DNA of 64,000 nucleotides from Neocallimastix lanati (nom. inval.) (Eukaryota > Neocallimastigomycota > Neocallimastigomycetes > Neocallimastigales > Neocallimastigaceae), in the NCBI GenBank assembly GCA_016946835.1, contig JACVTC010000045.1:32501-96500 (forward strand), written 5' to 3'. The position numbers and the translations under genes are program-made. The notes under the pieces were generated by a model. It made no database searches. It had not been told where the DNA came from and saw only the letters and a program-made list of their open reading frames with translations. Each line of letters begins with the position of its first letter. Within the stretch, counting starts at the first letter, position 1. This document shows, piece after piece, positions 34,101 to 45,343 of this stretch.

Positions 34101-35029
34101 GTAGACCAAAACCAATCCCGAAAAACACTGCAGATAATGTAACACCAGTTGAACAACCATTTACTCGTGTTGGACTTGATACGATTGGTCCTCTTCCAAT
34201 TACTAAAAATGGAAATATGTATATTATTACATTGGTTGACTACTTCACAAAATGGGTTGAAGCTAAAGCCATTCCAAACACAAAGTCTGAAGAAGTTATA
34301 AAATTTTTAACTGAAGTTATATCAAGACATGGTCCTCCAGAAATAATTGTTACAGATAATGGAAGTTCGTTCGCATCAGATATTACTAAAATGATGATCG
34401 ATCTTTATGGGTCATGGGTGCACTTTGTATCTCCACATCATCCAGAATCAAATGGTATGATTGAAAACCGTAATAGAGAAGTAGAGAAAATTCTAAGACT
34501 CTTAGTTGAAAACGAAAGTGAATGGGATGAATATTTACCATCCGCACTTTGGGCTCTTAGAACAACAAAAAATTCCAAAACAAAATTTAGCAGCTTTGAA
34601 TTACTTTATGGGAGAAAAGACACCTGGCCATTAGAAGTAATGTTTCCAGATATTTACAAAGATCCAAATGAAACAGATGAAGAATATATTTTTAGAAGAT
34701 TCCTTAGACATCAGAATTGGGTGAAACAAGCAACAGAATATTCGGATTACGCAAATCAATATTGGGAACATCGCATTGGACTATCGAAATCACTAAAGAA
34801 AAATTATAAACCCGGAGATTATGTGATGATAAGATTAATTGGAAGAAGTAAGTTAAATCCTTACTTTTATGGACCATATAAAGTAGTTAACAAACAAAAA
34901 TTCAATACAGTTGTCCTCGAAGATCCTCAAATAGGAAAACTTCTTGATCGAAATGTACATATTAAAAATGTTTTTCCTTATATCATTCCAGAAAAAGAAT
35001 TAACTTCAAGGGACGAAGTTCAATCTTAA
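31154..35029 (+). CDS. Pol of element B (PR-RT-RNase H-IN), -1 frame
   Basis: About 1290 residues after the slip. An Asn/Lys-rich linker; protease with a canonical DTGAN motif (about 31949); RT with YIDD at 32966-32977, preceded by LDLYSGYHQI and MPFGLTNAP; RNase H (RTDAST; DLEG; TDHKPL); the integrase zinc domain H-x3-H/C-x2-C (about 33977-34100); catalytic D,D,E (GLDTIG; VTDNG; ESNGMIENRN); and a GPY motif (FYGPYKVV) at the end. No chromodomain. Fully open, so likely functional. It replicates the element through cDNA and inserts it near Pol III genes, as judged by its own position. Confidence 0.93.
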   Translation, partial: FKLNYGSKQSPKITKIASSNQSINYLNNENNQIPQINVAQKKKVPTSTLDKNKISPNNKSIVKPSILNQPNIKKVKHQKKAIRNTRRRKISEELNNEKQNDHELNDNDEIIIDEPNNTKENTKDSEMKNNSENNNGNNNESNNENNKNNVINIIDEHRKINNENNTKDVLTHSQSLSQTKQTRKRSMTDIQMLEPGNKFSMIKEANNLFPKISLAQLLSISPTLRKELGQGCKPKIDNVLCSLYNIPIPIFIGKTKEVFLKILYDTGANVNVITTGCLNKFNDVKIEEDIIEQNITLANGSTVPTKYYVPLKININDSCNIYEKFYIINQDNPYFDIIFGRSIQKKYRLLIDPDDDFIYQKTRKGLKKIIQIINSNNTNNIPLMNAIYVSKEDEEIREFNSTLNEILNSVPDKVKSKFESLINQYKNCMATSLSQLTTANLEPHSIITTTEKPIKLKPYKLSKEHSDILKEEIISLLNKGLIIPSHSPWSFPVLLVRKKNGKWRLCIDYRRLNEITIKDSYALPFIDELVSSVRGAKIFSALDLYSGYHQIPMNPRDIEKTSFTTKFGNYNFVVMPFGLTNAPATFQREMNRILLPLIGKCLFVYIDDIVVYSTSIEEHLEHLKQVFEIFSKHNLSLNLQKCKFFQESIEVLGHVLTPNGSKTVPSKVQSIALWEAPKNANELRSFLGLASYYRKFIQNFSIRADSLFKLLKKNQPYIWTSDRNEAFEDIRHCLLSDPILCYPDFDKEFIVRTDASTQGIGAVLLQVEEDKLEHPICCVSRTLSPPERNYSVTDLEGLAINYAIQKFRQYLISNKKPTIFITDHKPLLGFYKNTIPNKGRHMRWIEEFNKYKIELKYEKGKKNVFADALSRLPSKDSEDIIKCINTILADLNPKDLNLPEGIIKYFTKNYQVVDNTLYYKKDDTYLKVIYRDEDKKDIINRAHSVGHEGAEKTVNRILNSYYWPGIWNDVRMWIKSCRKCQLCRPKPIPKNTADNVTPVEQPFTRVGLDTIGPLPITKNGNMYIITLVDYFTKWVEAKAIPNTKSEEVIKFLTEVISRHGPPEIIVTDNGSSFASDITKMMIDLYGSWVHFVSPHHPESNGMIENRNREVEKILRLLVENESEWDEYLPSALWALRTTKNSKTKFSSFELLYGRKDTWPLEVMFPDIYKDPNETDEEYIFRRFLRHQNWVKQATEYSDYANQYWEHRIGLSKSLKKNYKPGDYVMIRLIGRSKLNPYFYGPYKVVNKQKFNTVVLEDPQIGKLLDRNVHIKNVFPYIIPEKELTSRDEVQS

Positions 35030-35041
35030 CCGCCGAGGAAT

Positions 35042-35533
35042 TGATAAATAACAAAATTAATAAATCTTGAAAATTTATTATACATAAAATCAAAACTAAC
35101 CTTAGCCAAGTTTAATAATAATTTAATAAAATAAAAAAAAAATTAATTAATTAATTAATTAAAACAAATAAATTACACTTAAAAATTACATTAATACTCA
35201 GATATGAAAGAAATATTATATATTTTTCAAAATAAAAATATTAAGATTAAATTTAAAATAAAATAATTAGTTTTAATAATTAGTTTTATAATAATTTTTA
35301 TAATTAATTTTATAATTAAATAATAATTTTATAATAACAAAATTTATTAATTTAAATAACAAAATATTTTTAATTATTTTTATAATAAACAAATTTATTT
35401 ATTTTATTATTAAATATTTATTTTATTATTAATTTTATTACTTTTATTTTATTTAATTATTCTTTTTATTTATAAATTATAAATAGTTTAATTTTAAAGA
35501 AAAATATAAATACTTGTAAATATTTCATGTAAA

Positions 35534-35564
<31 letters not shown>

Positions 35565-35798
35565 TAATTTTATAATTTTAATAATCACTTTAAATTTTGT
35601 AATGTTTAATAAATTTTAATAAAAGATTTATAAAATAAAATATTAGAAAACAAGTGTTCTAATAAACCAAATTTTTAGTGTTATTTTTAATAAAACATTT
35701 TTAATTCATAAATAACTTATACAGTTATTATTAAAATAAATTGAAATTATCACTTTTTAATTCTATATTAAAATTAAGATAATTTCTAAAATTTATCA
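35042..35798 (+). repeat. 3' LTR of element B
   Basis: 757 bp, identical by eye to the 5' LTR, preceded by a short purine tract (GAGGAA). Followed by TTTT and then the tRNA-Met upstream sequence. Confidence 0.95.
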
Positions 35799-35907
35799 TT
35801 TTAAAAAATATTTCTATTAAAATAAGAAAGTTGGCATAAAAGGTTAGAATTTACTATGATGGGTTAGGCTAGTTGAAAATTTTTATGAAGATAATGATAA
35901 GGTGTAT

Positions 35908-35987
35908 GGGAGAGTTGCATTCCCCCAAATTGCATTTCCACAAGTTGCATTTCGCCATGTCGCATTTCGACAAGTGGAGTATTGATA

Positions 35988-36022
<35 letters not shown>

Positions 36023-36221
36023 ATATTAATTCAAAATAATTTTTTTTAAAATTGTTTTTATGCGATATTAATAATATTTAATTTTATTTATTGATTTATT
36101 TATTTATTTAATAATTTTCAATTTGGCAAAATGCAACTTGGCGAAATGCCACATTTTTTTTAATACACCACATGCTTTCAATAAAATAGCTAAATACAAT
36201 TTGGGGAAATGCCCCACACCC
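35908..36221. mobile_element. MITE 3 of the GGG..CCC family
   Basis: 314 bp from GGGAGAGTTGCATT to GCCCCACACCC, flanked by AAGGTGTAT/GAGGTGGAT (7 of 9 matching). It has the same subterminal GCATTTCGCC repeats and (TAAA)n core as MITEs 1 and 2. Confidence 0.7.
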
Positions 36222-36775
36222 GAGGTGGATCCCTATTTAAATTATAAGTTAAAACTTTTATTTTATTTTTTTTAATATGAATTTTATATGTTTTTAAAAA
36301 CTATATATATATAATTTTTGTAGAATTTAATATTCAATAAATATAAACAAAAAAAAACTTTCAATATAAAGTATATTTGAATATTTTTTATTTAATATAA
36401 AAATAACGAATATATTTATGTTAAATAATATAAAATGATTTTTAACAAAATATAATAATAACAAAATATATAAAAATAAAATGTTCATATCTTAATTTTT
36501 TAACTATTGAATAAAATTAATTAATTTTACGCTGAAATATTTTATTTAATGTATTTTATTTTTAATATTTAAATATATAATAAAATTAAAAATAAAAAAG
36601 GTATAAGATAAATAATTATAATGAAATACATCTCTATATTTAATTAATAAAAAATTTTTTTAAAATAAAAATTAATAAAATTAATTTATAATCAACATTA
36701 TAAAAAATAAAAATAAAATAAAAAAAGGTATATATATATATAAAAATAAAAAAAAATCGTATAAAAATTAAAATT

Positions 36776-36974
36776 GCGAAGTGTGAGATTCGAAATCACG
36801 ACCTTAAGATTATGAGACTTACGCGTAATGATGATGATGAATTGATTGATCATCTGATTGGTAATAATAATAATAATCAACATGATCAATATAATCGAAT
36901 TATTACCACCAACATTATCCAGAAGATATTAACCATGGATAAGGATTTGACGCTGCCGACTGCGCCAACTTCGC
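36776..36974 (-). pseudogene. tRNA-Met(CAU) copy 4, split by a 125-bp insert
   Basis: The tRNA sequence is interrupted by 36826-36950, with CG duplicated at the junctions. The break is between the D arm and the anticodon stem, not the normal 37/38 intron position. The T arm also carries two substitutions that break the 53:61 pair. The anticodon half and the 5' half are otherwise intact. Very likely non-functional. Confidence 0.85.
36826..36950 (+). other. Coding-like insert inside tRNA-Met copy 4
   Basis: 125 bp unlike the surrounding repeat and less AT-biased. On the plus strand it is open throughout in the frame starting 36827 (NDDDELIDHLIG, then Asn run, QHDQYNRIITTNI, QKILTMDKDL). It has no terminal repeats, poly-A or TSD longer than 2 bp. 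It looks like a captured gene or transcript fragment used as filler in break repair. Confidence 0.5.
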
Positions 36975-37735
36975 TTCTTCAAACTTAAAAAAAATATCTC
37001 CATTGAAATAAGAAATTTGGCTAAAAAGGTTAGTATTTACAATGATGGGTTAGGCTATTTGAAAATTTCATGAAAATAATGATGAAGTGTATCCCTATTT
37101 AAATTATGAGTTAAAACTTTTTTTTTATTTTTTTTTTTAATATGATTTTAATATGTTTTCAAAATTATATATATATATAATTTTTATAGGATTTAATATT
37201 AAATCAATATAAACAAAAAAAGCTTTTAATATAGAGCATACTTGAATATTTTTTATTTAATATAAAAATAATAAATATATTAATGTTAAATAATATAAAA
37301 AGATTTGTAACAAAAGATAATAATAACAAAAAGTATTATTTATAAAAATAAAATGTTCATATCTTTTATTATAATATTTGAGAAAACAAATATAAAATAA
37401 AAATTATTTATAATTACTAAAATTTTCATATATTGAATGAAATAAAATAAGATAAAATAAAATAAATATTTATAATGTAAATGTAATGTACAGATTAAAT
37501 AGAATAAAATAAAATAAAATAAAAAAAGTATATATATTAAAAATAAAAAAAATTAATAAAATAAAATAAAAAAAAAATATTAAAAAAAATAATAAAATGA
37601 AATAAAATAATTACATATATATTGAAAAAAAATTGAGTAAAAAAAAGTATATATATTACAAATAAAAATAAAATAAAATAAAAAAAACTATATATATATA
37701 TTAAAAATAAAAAAAATCGTGTAAAATTTAAAATT

Positions 37736-37807
37736 GCGAAGTGTGAGGTTCGAACTCACGACCTTAAGATTATGAGACTTACGCGCTGCCGACTGCGCCA
37801 ACTTCGC
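37736..37807 (-). tRNA. tRNA-Met(CAU), copy 5
   Basis: Identical to copy 1. Its upstream flank (TTCTTCATACTTAAAAAAAA) carries no LTR and shows the unoccupied target structure. Confidence 0.93.
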
Positions 37808-37904
37808 TTCTTCATACTTAAAAAAAATATCTCCATTGAAATAAGAAATTTGGCTAAAAAGGTTAGAATTTACGATAATGGGTTAGGCTAATTTAAAAAT
37901 TTTA

Positions 37905-38242
37905 GAATCTAGATCGTACATTTCGTAATGTGGTGTATTTTTGAATGTGACTTTTTTAATAATCAAATAAATAATAATCAAACAAATGATAAATATTCTT
38001 TTTTTATATATATAATTCATTAATATTCAATTATAAAAATAATTTTTTCTAATTCTTTTTAATAGAATATATTATTATTTCTTTTGAAATAGTAATTTAA
38101 TAATATTTAATTGAAAAAAATATATTATTATTTCTTTTAAAATAATTATTTATATATTTGTTTATGATTGTATAAAATATCTTAAAAATGTATGGTTTAT
38201 TTAAAATAATATATGCGCCACATTGTGAAATGCACGATCCCC
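37905..38242. mobile_element. MITE-like element, second family (GATCGTACATTTCG termini)
   Basis: About 338 bp with imperfect terminal inverted repeats of about 28 bp (GATCGTACATTTCGTAATGTGG against GATCGTGCATTTCACAATGTGG), flanked by AAAATTTTA/AAAATTTTT. Interior AT-rich with no ORF. The extreme left end is uncertain by a few bases. Confidence 0.65.
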
Positions 38243-38320
38243 AAAATTTTTGAAGATAATGATGAATTTTGTAAAAATTAATAGTAAAACCTTTTTTTTT
38301 TAATTAGGATTATTATATGC

Positions 38321-38363
<43 letters not shown>

Positions 38364-39103
38364 AAAAAGAATTTTTTATATAAAGTATGTTTTTATTTTT
38401 TATTTAATATAAAATAACAAATGTATTTATTTTAAATGATATAAAAAGATCTGTTACAAAAGATAATAATAAAAAGAAATATTATATATAAAAAAAAAAA
38501 TATTCATATTCTAATTTTTTAATTATTGAATAATTTAATTGATTTTATACTGAAATATTTTATTTAATATATTTTATTTTTAATATTTAAATATATAATA
38601 AAATTGATTATAAAAAGTTTTAAGATAAATAATTATAATGAAATACTTCTCTATATTTAATTAATAAAAAGTTTTTTTAAATTAAAAATTAATAAAATTA
38701 ATTTATAATCAAAATTATAAAATATAAAAAAAAAAAGTATAATAAATATTAATATTAAATGATAATAAATTTATTATTAGAACATCTTATTATAATATTT
38801 GAGAAAACAAATATAAAATAAAAATACTTATAATTATTTAAATTTTTATATATTGAATAAAATAAAATAAGATAAAATAAAATAAACATTTAAAACGTAA
38901 ATGTAAAGTACAGAATAAATTGAATAAAATAAAATAAAATAAAATAAAATAAAAAAAGTATATAAATATTAGAAATAAAAAAAAATAAAAAAATAAAAAA
39001 AGTATATAAATATTATAAAAAAAAAAAAAATAAAAATAAAAATAGAAAAATAAAAAAAGTTTATAAATATTAAAAATAAAAAAATTGTATATAAATTAAA
39101 ACT

Positions 39104-39175
39104 GCGAAGTATGAGGTTCGAATTCACGACCTTAAGATTATGAGACTTACGAGTTGCCGACTGCGCCAACTTCGC
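39104..39175 (-). pseudogene. Degenerate tRNA-Met(CAU), copy 6
   Basis: The CAU loop and acceptor stem are kept, but the D-stem 3' strand reads ACTC instead of GCGC, and the T-stem has a G-T pair and an A-C mismatch. Probably non-functional. An M LTR starts 16 nt upstream. Confidence 0.8.
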
Positions 39176-39191
39176 TACGTTGATGTTCTTT

Positions 39192-40746
39192 TGATACGAG
39201 GTGTCACTAAATACCTTGTATTTCCTATTAAATACTCTTAATAATAATAAAATACAATTATTATTAAATATTCCTATTAAAATCTTTTATTAATATCAAA
39301 TATAATAAAAATTATTATTAAATATTCTTATAAATTTCTTTTATTAATATTAAATATAATAAAAATTATTATTAAATATTCTTATAAAATTCTTTTATTA
39401 ATATTAAATATAATAAAAATTATTATTAAATATTCTTATAAATTTCTTTTATTAATATCAAATATAATAAAAATTATTATTAAATATTCTTATTAAAATC
39501 TTTTATTAATATCAAATATAATAAAAATTATTATTAAATATTCTTATTAAAATCTTTTATTAATATTAAATATAATAAAAATTATTATTAAATATTCTTA
39601 TAAAATTCTTTTATTAATATCAAATCTAATAAAAATTATTATTAAATATACTTATAAAATTCTTTTATTAATATCAAATCTAATAAAAATTATTATTAAA
39701 TATACTTATTAAAATCTTTTATTAATATCAAATCTAATAAAAATTATTATTAAATATACTTATTAAAATCTTTTATTAATATTAAATATAATAAAAATTA
39801 ATATTAAATATTCTTATTAAATATTATTTTATTAATATCAAATCTAATAAAAATTATTATTAAATATTCTTATTAAAATCATTTATTAATATCAAATATA
39901 ATAAAAATTATTATTAAATATTCTTATAAAATTCTTTTATTAATATTAAATATAATAAAAATTATTATTAAATATTCTTATTAAAATCTTTTATTAATAT
40001 CAAATCTAATAAAAATAATTATTAAATATTTTATTAATATTAAATATAATAAAAATTATTACTAAATATTCTTATTAAAAATTATATAATATTTAAATCA
40101 TTACTAATTCTTATTTTTATATTAAGAATAATAAAAACCTATTTCAATAAATATTTGATATAAAATACAGAATTATAAGTTTCTGTATAATATTTTCTAA
40201 ATCTTTGAAATAAACTAAAAATAAATCAGAAATCAAAAATAAATTAAATCTTTATTAAAATAAAAATGAACTAAAATACAGAATTTCAATAATAAAAAAA
40301 ATGTTCTAAAATACAGAAAATATCAATTCTGTATAATTCTCTCTCTGAAAAACAATATCAAGAAGAAGCTACCGCCCGGAATGCCCTTCGTGATACAATC
40401 TCTAAATTAATTTTTATATTTTAATTTAATAAATGTTATTTTTTTTTTTTTAAAAAAATAATTTAAAATAATAGTTAAAAATTAAAATAAAATAGTTATA
40501 ATAGATTTTTTTTATATAAAGAATATATTAATAATAAATAAAATGTATTAAAATAAAAGTATAAAAAGAAGAATAAATTTCTTTCTTTTTAATACTTGGA
40601 ACAAATAATTTTAATTTTAAATTTAAATAAAGAATATTTTAAAATTTAATTTTTTTTTTCTTGTTTCCAAATTTATTTTTATAGTTATGTGTTAATATTT
40701 ATTTTTTGTTTTGAATATCTTAGTGTTTGTTCCCCAGCCTGTATCA
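39192..40746 (+). repeat. M solo LTR copy 3, complete, TSD CTTT
   Basis: 1555 bp, ends TGATACGAG/CTGTATCA, flanked by CTTT (39188-39191, 40747-40750). Positions about 39236-40075 are a 54-bp minisatellite of about 15 units, against about 30 in copy 2 and 6-7 in copy 1. The right third (about 40080-40746) is nearly identical to 18211-18888. It starts 16 nt upstream of tRNA-Met copy 6. Confidence 0.85.
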
Positions 40747-40763
40747 CTTTGTTACGGAACAAA

Positions 40764-41635
40764 TGTAAAATATTTAATAATTTGAATACGTATTTAAATG
40801 TAATGTAATGTAAATTATTGTGGATAATAATGTATTCCAAATTATTAATTTAAATAATTTCCTCAAAAACGTATGACTAAATTATTTGGAGAATTTACAT
40901 CATTATTACTCACTTTGAATCATGAAACTTTGTAAATTAAAAATAATTAGTCATAAATTAGTTAAATTAAAATAATCAAAGAAAAATTGCCTTTTCCGTT
41001 TGTTTACAAAAACTTGCCGTTTTGTTTATTTATTTTTAGAAATATTAGATAGTTTTAAATAGTTTTTATATTAAAATAATTCATAAAATTTCATGTAATT
41101 TATTATTAAATGTAATTACAAATATATAATAATATTTTAGTTTGTTTATTACAATTTATTCAATTTAAATTTTAATTTTCAAAAAGTATAAAAAGAGTTA
41201 ATTTTCAACTATTGAACGATAGTTGGAAAATAGTATAGTTTAGTATAGTATAGAAATAGTATAGTATAGCATAGTAGAGTATAGGAAAATAGTATAGATT
41301 TTATATTTTATTAATTAGTATTATAACTATTATTAGAATAGTTATTTTTTTTATAAAACAAATTTTATTTTAAATTTTATTTTAAAAATCTTAACTGCTA
41401 GTAGGCATTCCGGTAAAGGACCCTACGGTACCCAGTTAAGTGATTGTTGATTTTTAGAATAGTTAAATTCGATAAATAAGAAATATTAATAAAAGGATTT
41501 TTTATAAAACAAAAAATTAAATTAGTTTTTAGTTTTAGTGTTTTAGTTAATAATTAATTATAGTGTTGATATAATAAAATTGTGTAAAATAAGATAGTCC
41601 GTCCACGCCGACCTAAGCTATTAGTTAATTTTACA
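40764..41635 (+). repeat. Solo LTR of chromovirus C family, TSD ACAAA
   Basis: 872 bp, TGTAAAAT to ATTTTACA, flanked by ACAAA on both sides (40759-40763, 41636-41640). It shares the TATAAAAAG box, the self-priming start AGTTGGAAAAT and the CTTAACTG..CAGTTAAG hairpin with the C LTRs, with scattered differences, so it is older than C. Confidence 0.92.
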
Positions 41636-41641
41636 ACAAAT

Positions 41642-42419
41642 TGTAAAATTAATTTATATTAAATAAGTCTCTTAACTTGGAAATTATATTATTAATTTTT
41701 ATTATTAATTAAAAATACAGAATTAGTTATTAGTAATAGTTTTATAATATTTTAAATAAGTTTATAAGTTTTATATATTTTATTATTATATATTTTTATT
41801 CAATTATTTCTAAAAAATTCTAAGGAATTCTTTATCATTCTAAAGATTTCCGAAAGAGAATTTTTAATTAGTTTTAATATTTTATTTTATTTTATTTTAT
41901 ATTTTATTATTAATTAGTTTTATTATTAAATTGTTTTATGAATAATTTATATAGTTATTTTATTAAAAGATTTTTATCAATATTATTTTATTATTATATT
42001 TTATATAATTTATATACATGTATGAATATATTAAGATCAAAATGTATTAATTAATTATATTGTTAATTATTATTTTAGTTTAGTATAAAAAGGATTTGAA
42101 ATTCCATATTTCGAATTTTTTGTAAGATTATTAAATTCTAAAATATTAACATAAAGTTAATGAATTAATTATAACAATAAATAATTCTTTATATTAATCT
42201 TAGTTAATTTATTATTAAAATATATATTAAATAAAGTTCTAATAAAACATAAATCTTAAATATTGAAATCTTAATTATAAAACTCTGTGTGTGTTATTTA
42301 TTTTTTAAATTTAATTAAATTGTTATAATTAATAAGAACATCTTGACCTGACCAATTTAACCCAAAACTAGGAAAGATATAGCAAGAATCTTACCTAAAC
42401 ACTTAATTTAAATTTTACA
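41642..42419 (+). repeat. LTR family Q, complete solo copy
   Basis: 778 bp with perfect 9-bp ends TGTAAAATT/AATTTTACA. Its interior matches 20613-21464. It contains TATAAAAAGG and, 36-39 nt on, TTTGTAAGATTATT. I see no clear TSD. Confidence 0.65.
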
Positions 42420-43216
42420 TCTTTCTACAATTAATAATAAAAAATATTAATTGAGATAAAATTAAAAAATATAATATAAAAATTTGAAAACGAGAATTTA
42501 AAAACTTAGAGTTTATTATAAGATTATAATAAACAACACTAAAAGTAGGTTAAGAGTATTTTAGAAATTATTTTATTATAATAATTTTTTTATTAAAAGT
42601 AATTTTAAAATATTTGTGCTAATTATTATAATTTCTTATAATAATAACTCTTGATTATTTTTAGAAGAATCAAGAGTCCTATTTATATTAATTTGATTTC
42701 TAATCTTGGAAAATTATCTCTATCTAGAAAAAGATTAAAAGAAAAAACTAGATAGATCTCGATTGGTGTTTAATTACATCAATCTTTAGTTAATAAGATA
42801 ACCCGAATAAGGGAGAAACTTATTAACTAATTATATATTAATTTTATTAATATTTAATCACAAGTATAATTAAATAATTAATTCTTTTAATTTTCTTAAT
42901 TAAAAGTCCAAGAAATAATATAATTTAATTGTTTCTTGATTAAATAAAATTATCATTTTAATACAATTTAATTTTTCTTAATTAAATAGAATTTATCATT
43001 ATTTTAATACAATAATACATTATTATAATTTAATATATTAATTATTAAATAATTTAATGTAAATAAATTTTAAAACAATAACATTAATTAATAATTACTA
43101 TGTGACATAATTAATAAAATTATTTATAAAATTTTATAAAATAATAAACTTTAAATATTAAATTTTTAATAAAGAATAATAATTATTTTGAAAAATAATT
43201 ATAATTCTTTATACTT
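42420..43216. other. AT-rich sequence without a recognised gene
   Basis: No coding potential. Inverted phrases AATAACTCTTGATT/AATCAAGAGTCC (about 42643-42680) and the less AT-biased AACCCGAATAAGGGAGAAAC (about 42802) suggest a decayed LTR. Confidence 0.4.
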
Positions 43217-43693
43217 TGATACGTGACCCCTTTAAAAATAGTATTTAGGTAGATTCTTTAGGTTAAAGAAATACTTAAATATTATTGGTCAATAATAATT
43301 TTATAATAATATATATAATTTTAGAATAATAATTATTAAACGGAGAATTCTTTTATTTGTAAGTTTATACTTATGATAAATTAATTCACATAAATAGCTA
43401 TTTTTATATTTTATTTTAGTATAGTTAAAAAGAGATATTATATATATTTGAGATAATTAATTATAATATTTATATAAAAGAGTAATAATAATAATAATTG
43501 ATGTAATAATTAATAATTAATAATAAATAAAGAGAACATTAAAAAGATATATTTATATATTTATTACTTTATTTTGTATTATTGTATGTGTTATATCTAT
43601 TTAATATTAGAATATATTATTTTGTCATAATTCCTTATTGTCATTGCCCATAAATAAATATTAATTTAGATACATAAATAAAATATCGTATCA
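43217..43693 (+). repeat. 5' LTR of element E
   Basis: TGATACGTG to TCGTATCA. The 3' part shares ATTATTTTGTCA and ATTCCTTATTG phrases with the solo LTR at 18893 and, less closely, with the 3' LTR at 50787. Confidence 0.65.
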
Positions 43694-43697
43694 AATT

Positions 43698-43713
43698 TGG
43701 TGGAGAATCCGGG
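43698..43713 (+). promoter_or_regulatory. Primer-binding site of element E (tRNA type)
   Basis: TGGTGGAGAATCCGGG, four bases after the 5' LTR, starts with TGG as tRNA-primed elements do. The primer tRNA is not identified. Confidence 0.55.
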
Positions 43714-44051
43714 CGAAGCAAGCAGGAAAATATCGTGAAAATATAGTATAAAAATTAAATAAATAATAATTATAAAAAAAAAATTATAAAAAAAAAAAAA
43801 AAAAAAAAATTTATAATAAATTGTGGTAATTTTATAAATATTTAAAAATATATAAATTCAATTATATAAATATATTAATACTGAGAGAGTACTGGATTTG
43901 TTTTAAAGAAAATAAAGGGTGAATAAAATCGAAAATTGAGGAAGGCAAGAGAGTAGATATAATTCACAGCCTTGAAAATTTAAAACAAATAGCCAAGAAA
44001 ATCAGAAAATTATATATTTATAATAAAAATAAATAATAATATATAATAAAC

Positions 44052-44098
<47 letters not shown>

Positions 44099-44125
44099 AA
44101 TTTAATAATAATAATAACAATAAAC

Positions 44126-45337
44126 GTGGATTCTTTGAAAATCTATAAAGTCCTCCCTATGTTAGAAGACTATGAAAATAATGTAGTGGATTGGATTGAA
44201 GACCTTAGCAACTTAATGAGAGTTTGCAATATAAAAGACCCGGAAAGAATTTTTACTTGGGCTTCTGAAGCCGTGGATTCAAATACTAAAGCCGTTTTAA
44301 GAAGACTAATAAATAAAAGAACAGGTGTGTACCCTTCTCTTAAGGAAATTCAAAAGGCAGTAGAAGAACATCTTGGAATTACCGAAGGAGATAAGTTGAC
44401 CTACCTTCAAGGATTAAAAATTAAAGAAAATGAAACAATAAAAACTTTTAATGATAGATATAGGAGATTATATCACCATTTGTCAAGAGACTACCAAAAA
44501 ATTGTTTCAGTAAAAACTTATAGAAATGCCATAAAGTCAAAGAATTTTGTTTATTCTCAAGTATTTATGTCTAAATGTGATTCCTTGAATGAAGCTTATG
44601 AAATTGCCGAAACAGCCGAAGAAGCAGAGAAGGAGTGGAACAAACCAGATAATAATAATGGTAATGAGGAATATCAAATTAGAACAACTAACAATAAAAG
44701 AAATATTAGAAATTTATCTATGTTGACTCAAAATACCAGTTTCCCAAGAAGAAATAGAAATCCTACATTTAATTATTTTAATTCAGATCTAAGAAATAAT
44801 TATCAACAAAATAATAATATGATTAACAATAATAACTGGAATACTAATAATAATGAATATTATTTTAATAATAGTAATAATTTTAATTTATATAATCCAA
44901 ATAGAGCTTCAATCAATAATCCTTATGGTAAATACCGTACAAATGGAAATATAAATAATTTTAATAATAGCAATAATAGAAGAAATAATAGTTTTAATTA
45001 TATAAACAATGGAACTAATAACTATAATGCTAGAGTTCCACAAAATAATTATAATAATATTCAAGGATATAATAATTAACATGATCAAAATAATCAAATG
45101 AAAAATCCGTATATAAAAAATGGAAAAGAACAATTTATTAATAACTCCGATATTCAAACTAAAATTCAGCAAGGGTTAGATTTAAACAACCCAAATTCTA
45201 CATTATATTGCCATTGTTGTTACCAAGAAGGACACAAGAGTAATAAATGCCCTTATACATTTAAGCAATTAGCAGAAATGGAGGAAAAAGGACTTCTTAA
45301 TAATAACCATTTAAACAAAATATTGGGAGAAGGATAA
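44126..45337 (+). pseudogene. Gag of element E
   Basis: The frame starts at GTG (44126), evidently a mutated ATG in an AAAC-TG-GATTCT context. It aligns with element A Gag near the start (VVDWIEDLSNLM.. against SWATELKLW) and has a capsid-like helical region to about residue 180, then a long Asn-rich stretch. TAA at 45077-45079 interrupts the frame, which then continues to a CCHC-type knuckle (CHCCYQEGHKSNKC) and the stop at 45335-45337. The frameshift signal is still intact. Confidence 0.8.
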
Positions 45338-45343
45338 CTTCCA
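45310..45343 (+). promoter_or_regulatory. -1 frameshift signal, element E
   Basis: T_TTA_AAC at 45310-45316 in the gag frame, a 7-nt spacer, then TGGGAG (45324-45329), an 8-nt loop and CTTCCA (45338-45343, one G-T pair). Same geometry as in elements A and B although the surrounding genes are decayed. Confidence 0.85.

Larger units (their letters stand above)
28667..35798 (+). mobile_element. Complete Ty3/gypsy element B, inserted 14 nt upstream of tRNA-Met copy 3
   Basis: The LTRs are both 757 bp and identical by eye, gag and pol are intact, and the TSD is TTTT (28663-28666, 35799-35802). The flanks join to the normal tRNA-Met upstream sequence, so this is a clean recent insertion. It lies divergent from the tRNA gene. 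All cis signals (primer site, frameshift signal, purine tract GAGGAA before the 3' LTR) are visible, so it is potentially autonomous. Confidence 0.93.

Noticed and set aside
36826-36950. Insert in the tRNA as a normal tRNA intron
   Set aside because: It lies between the D arm and anticodon stem, not after position 37, and no other copy has an intron.
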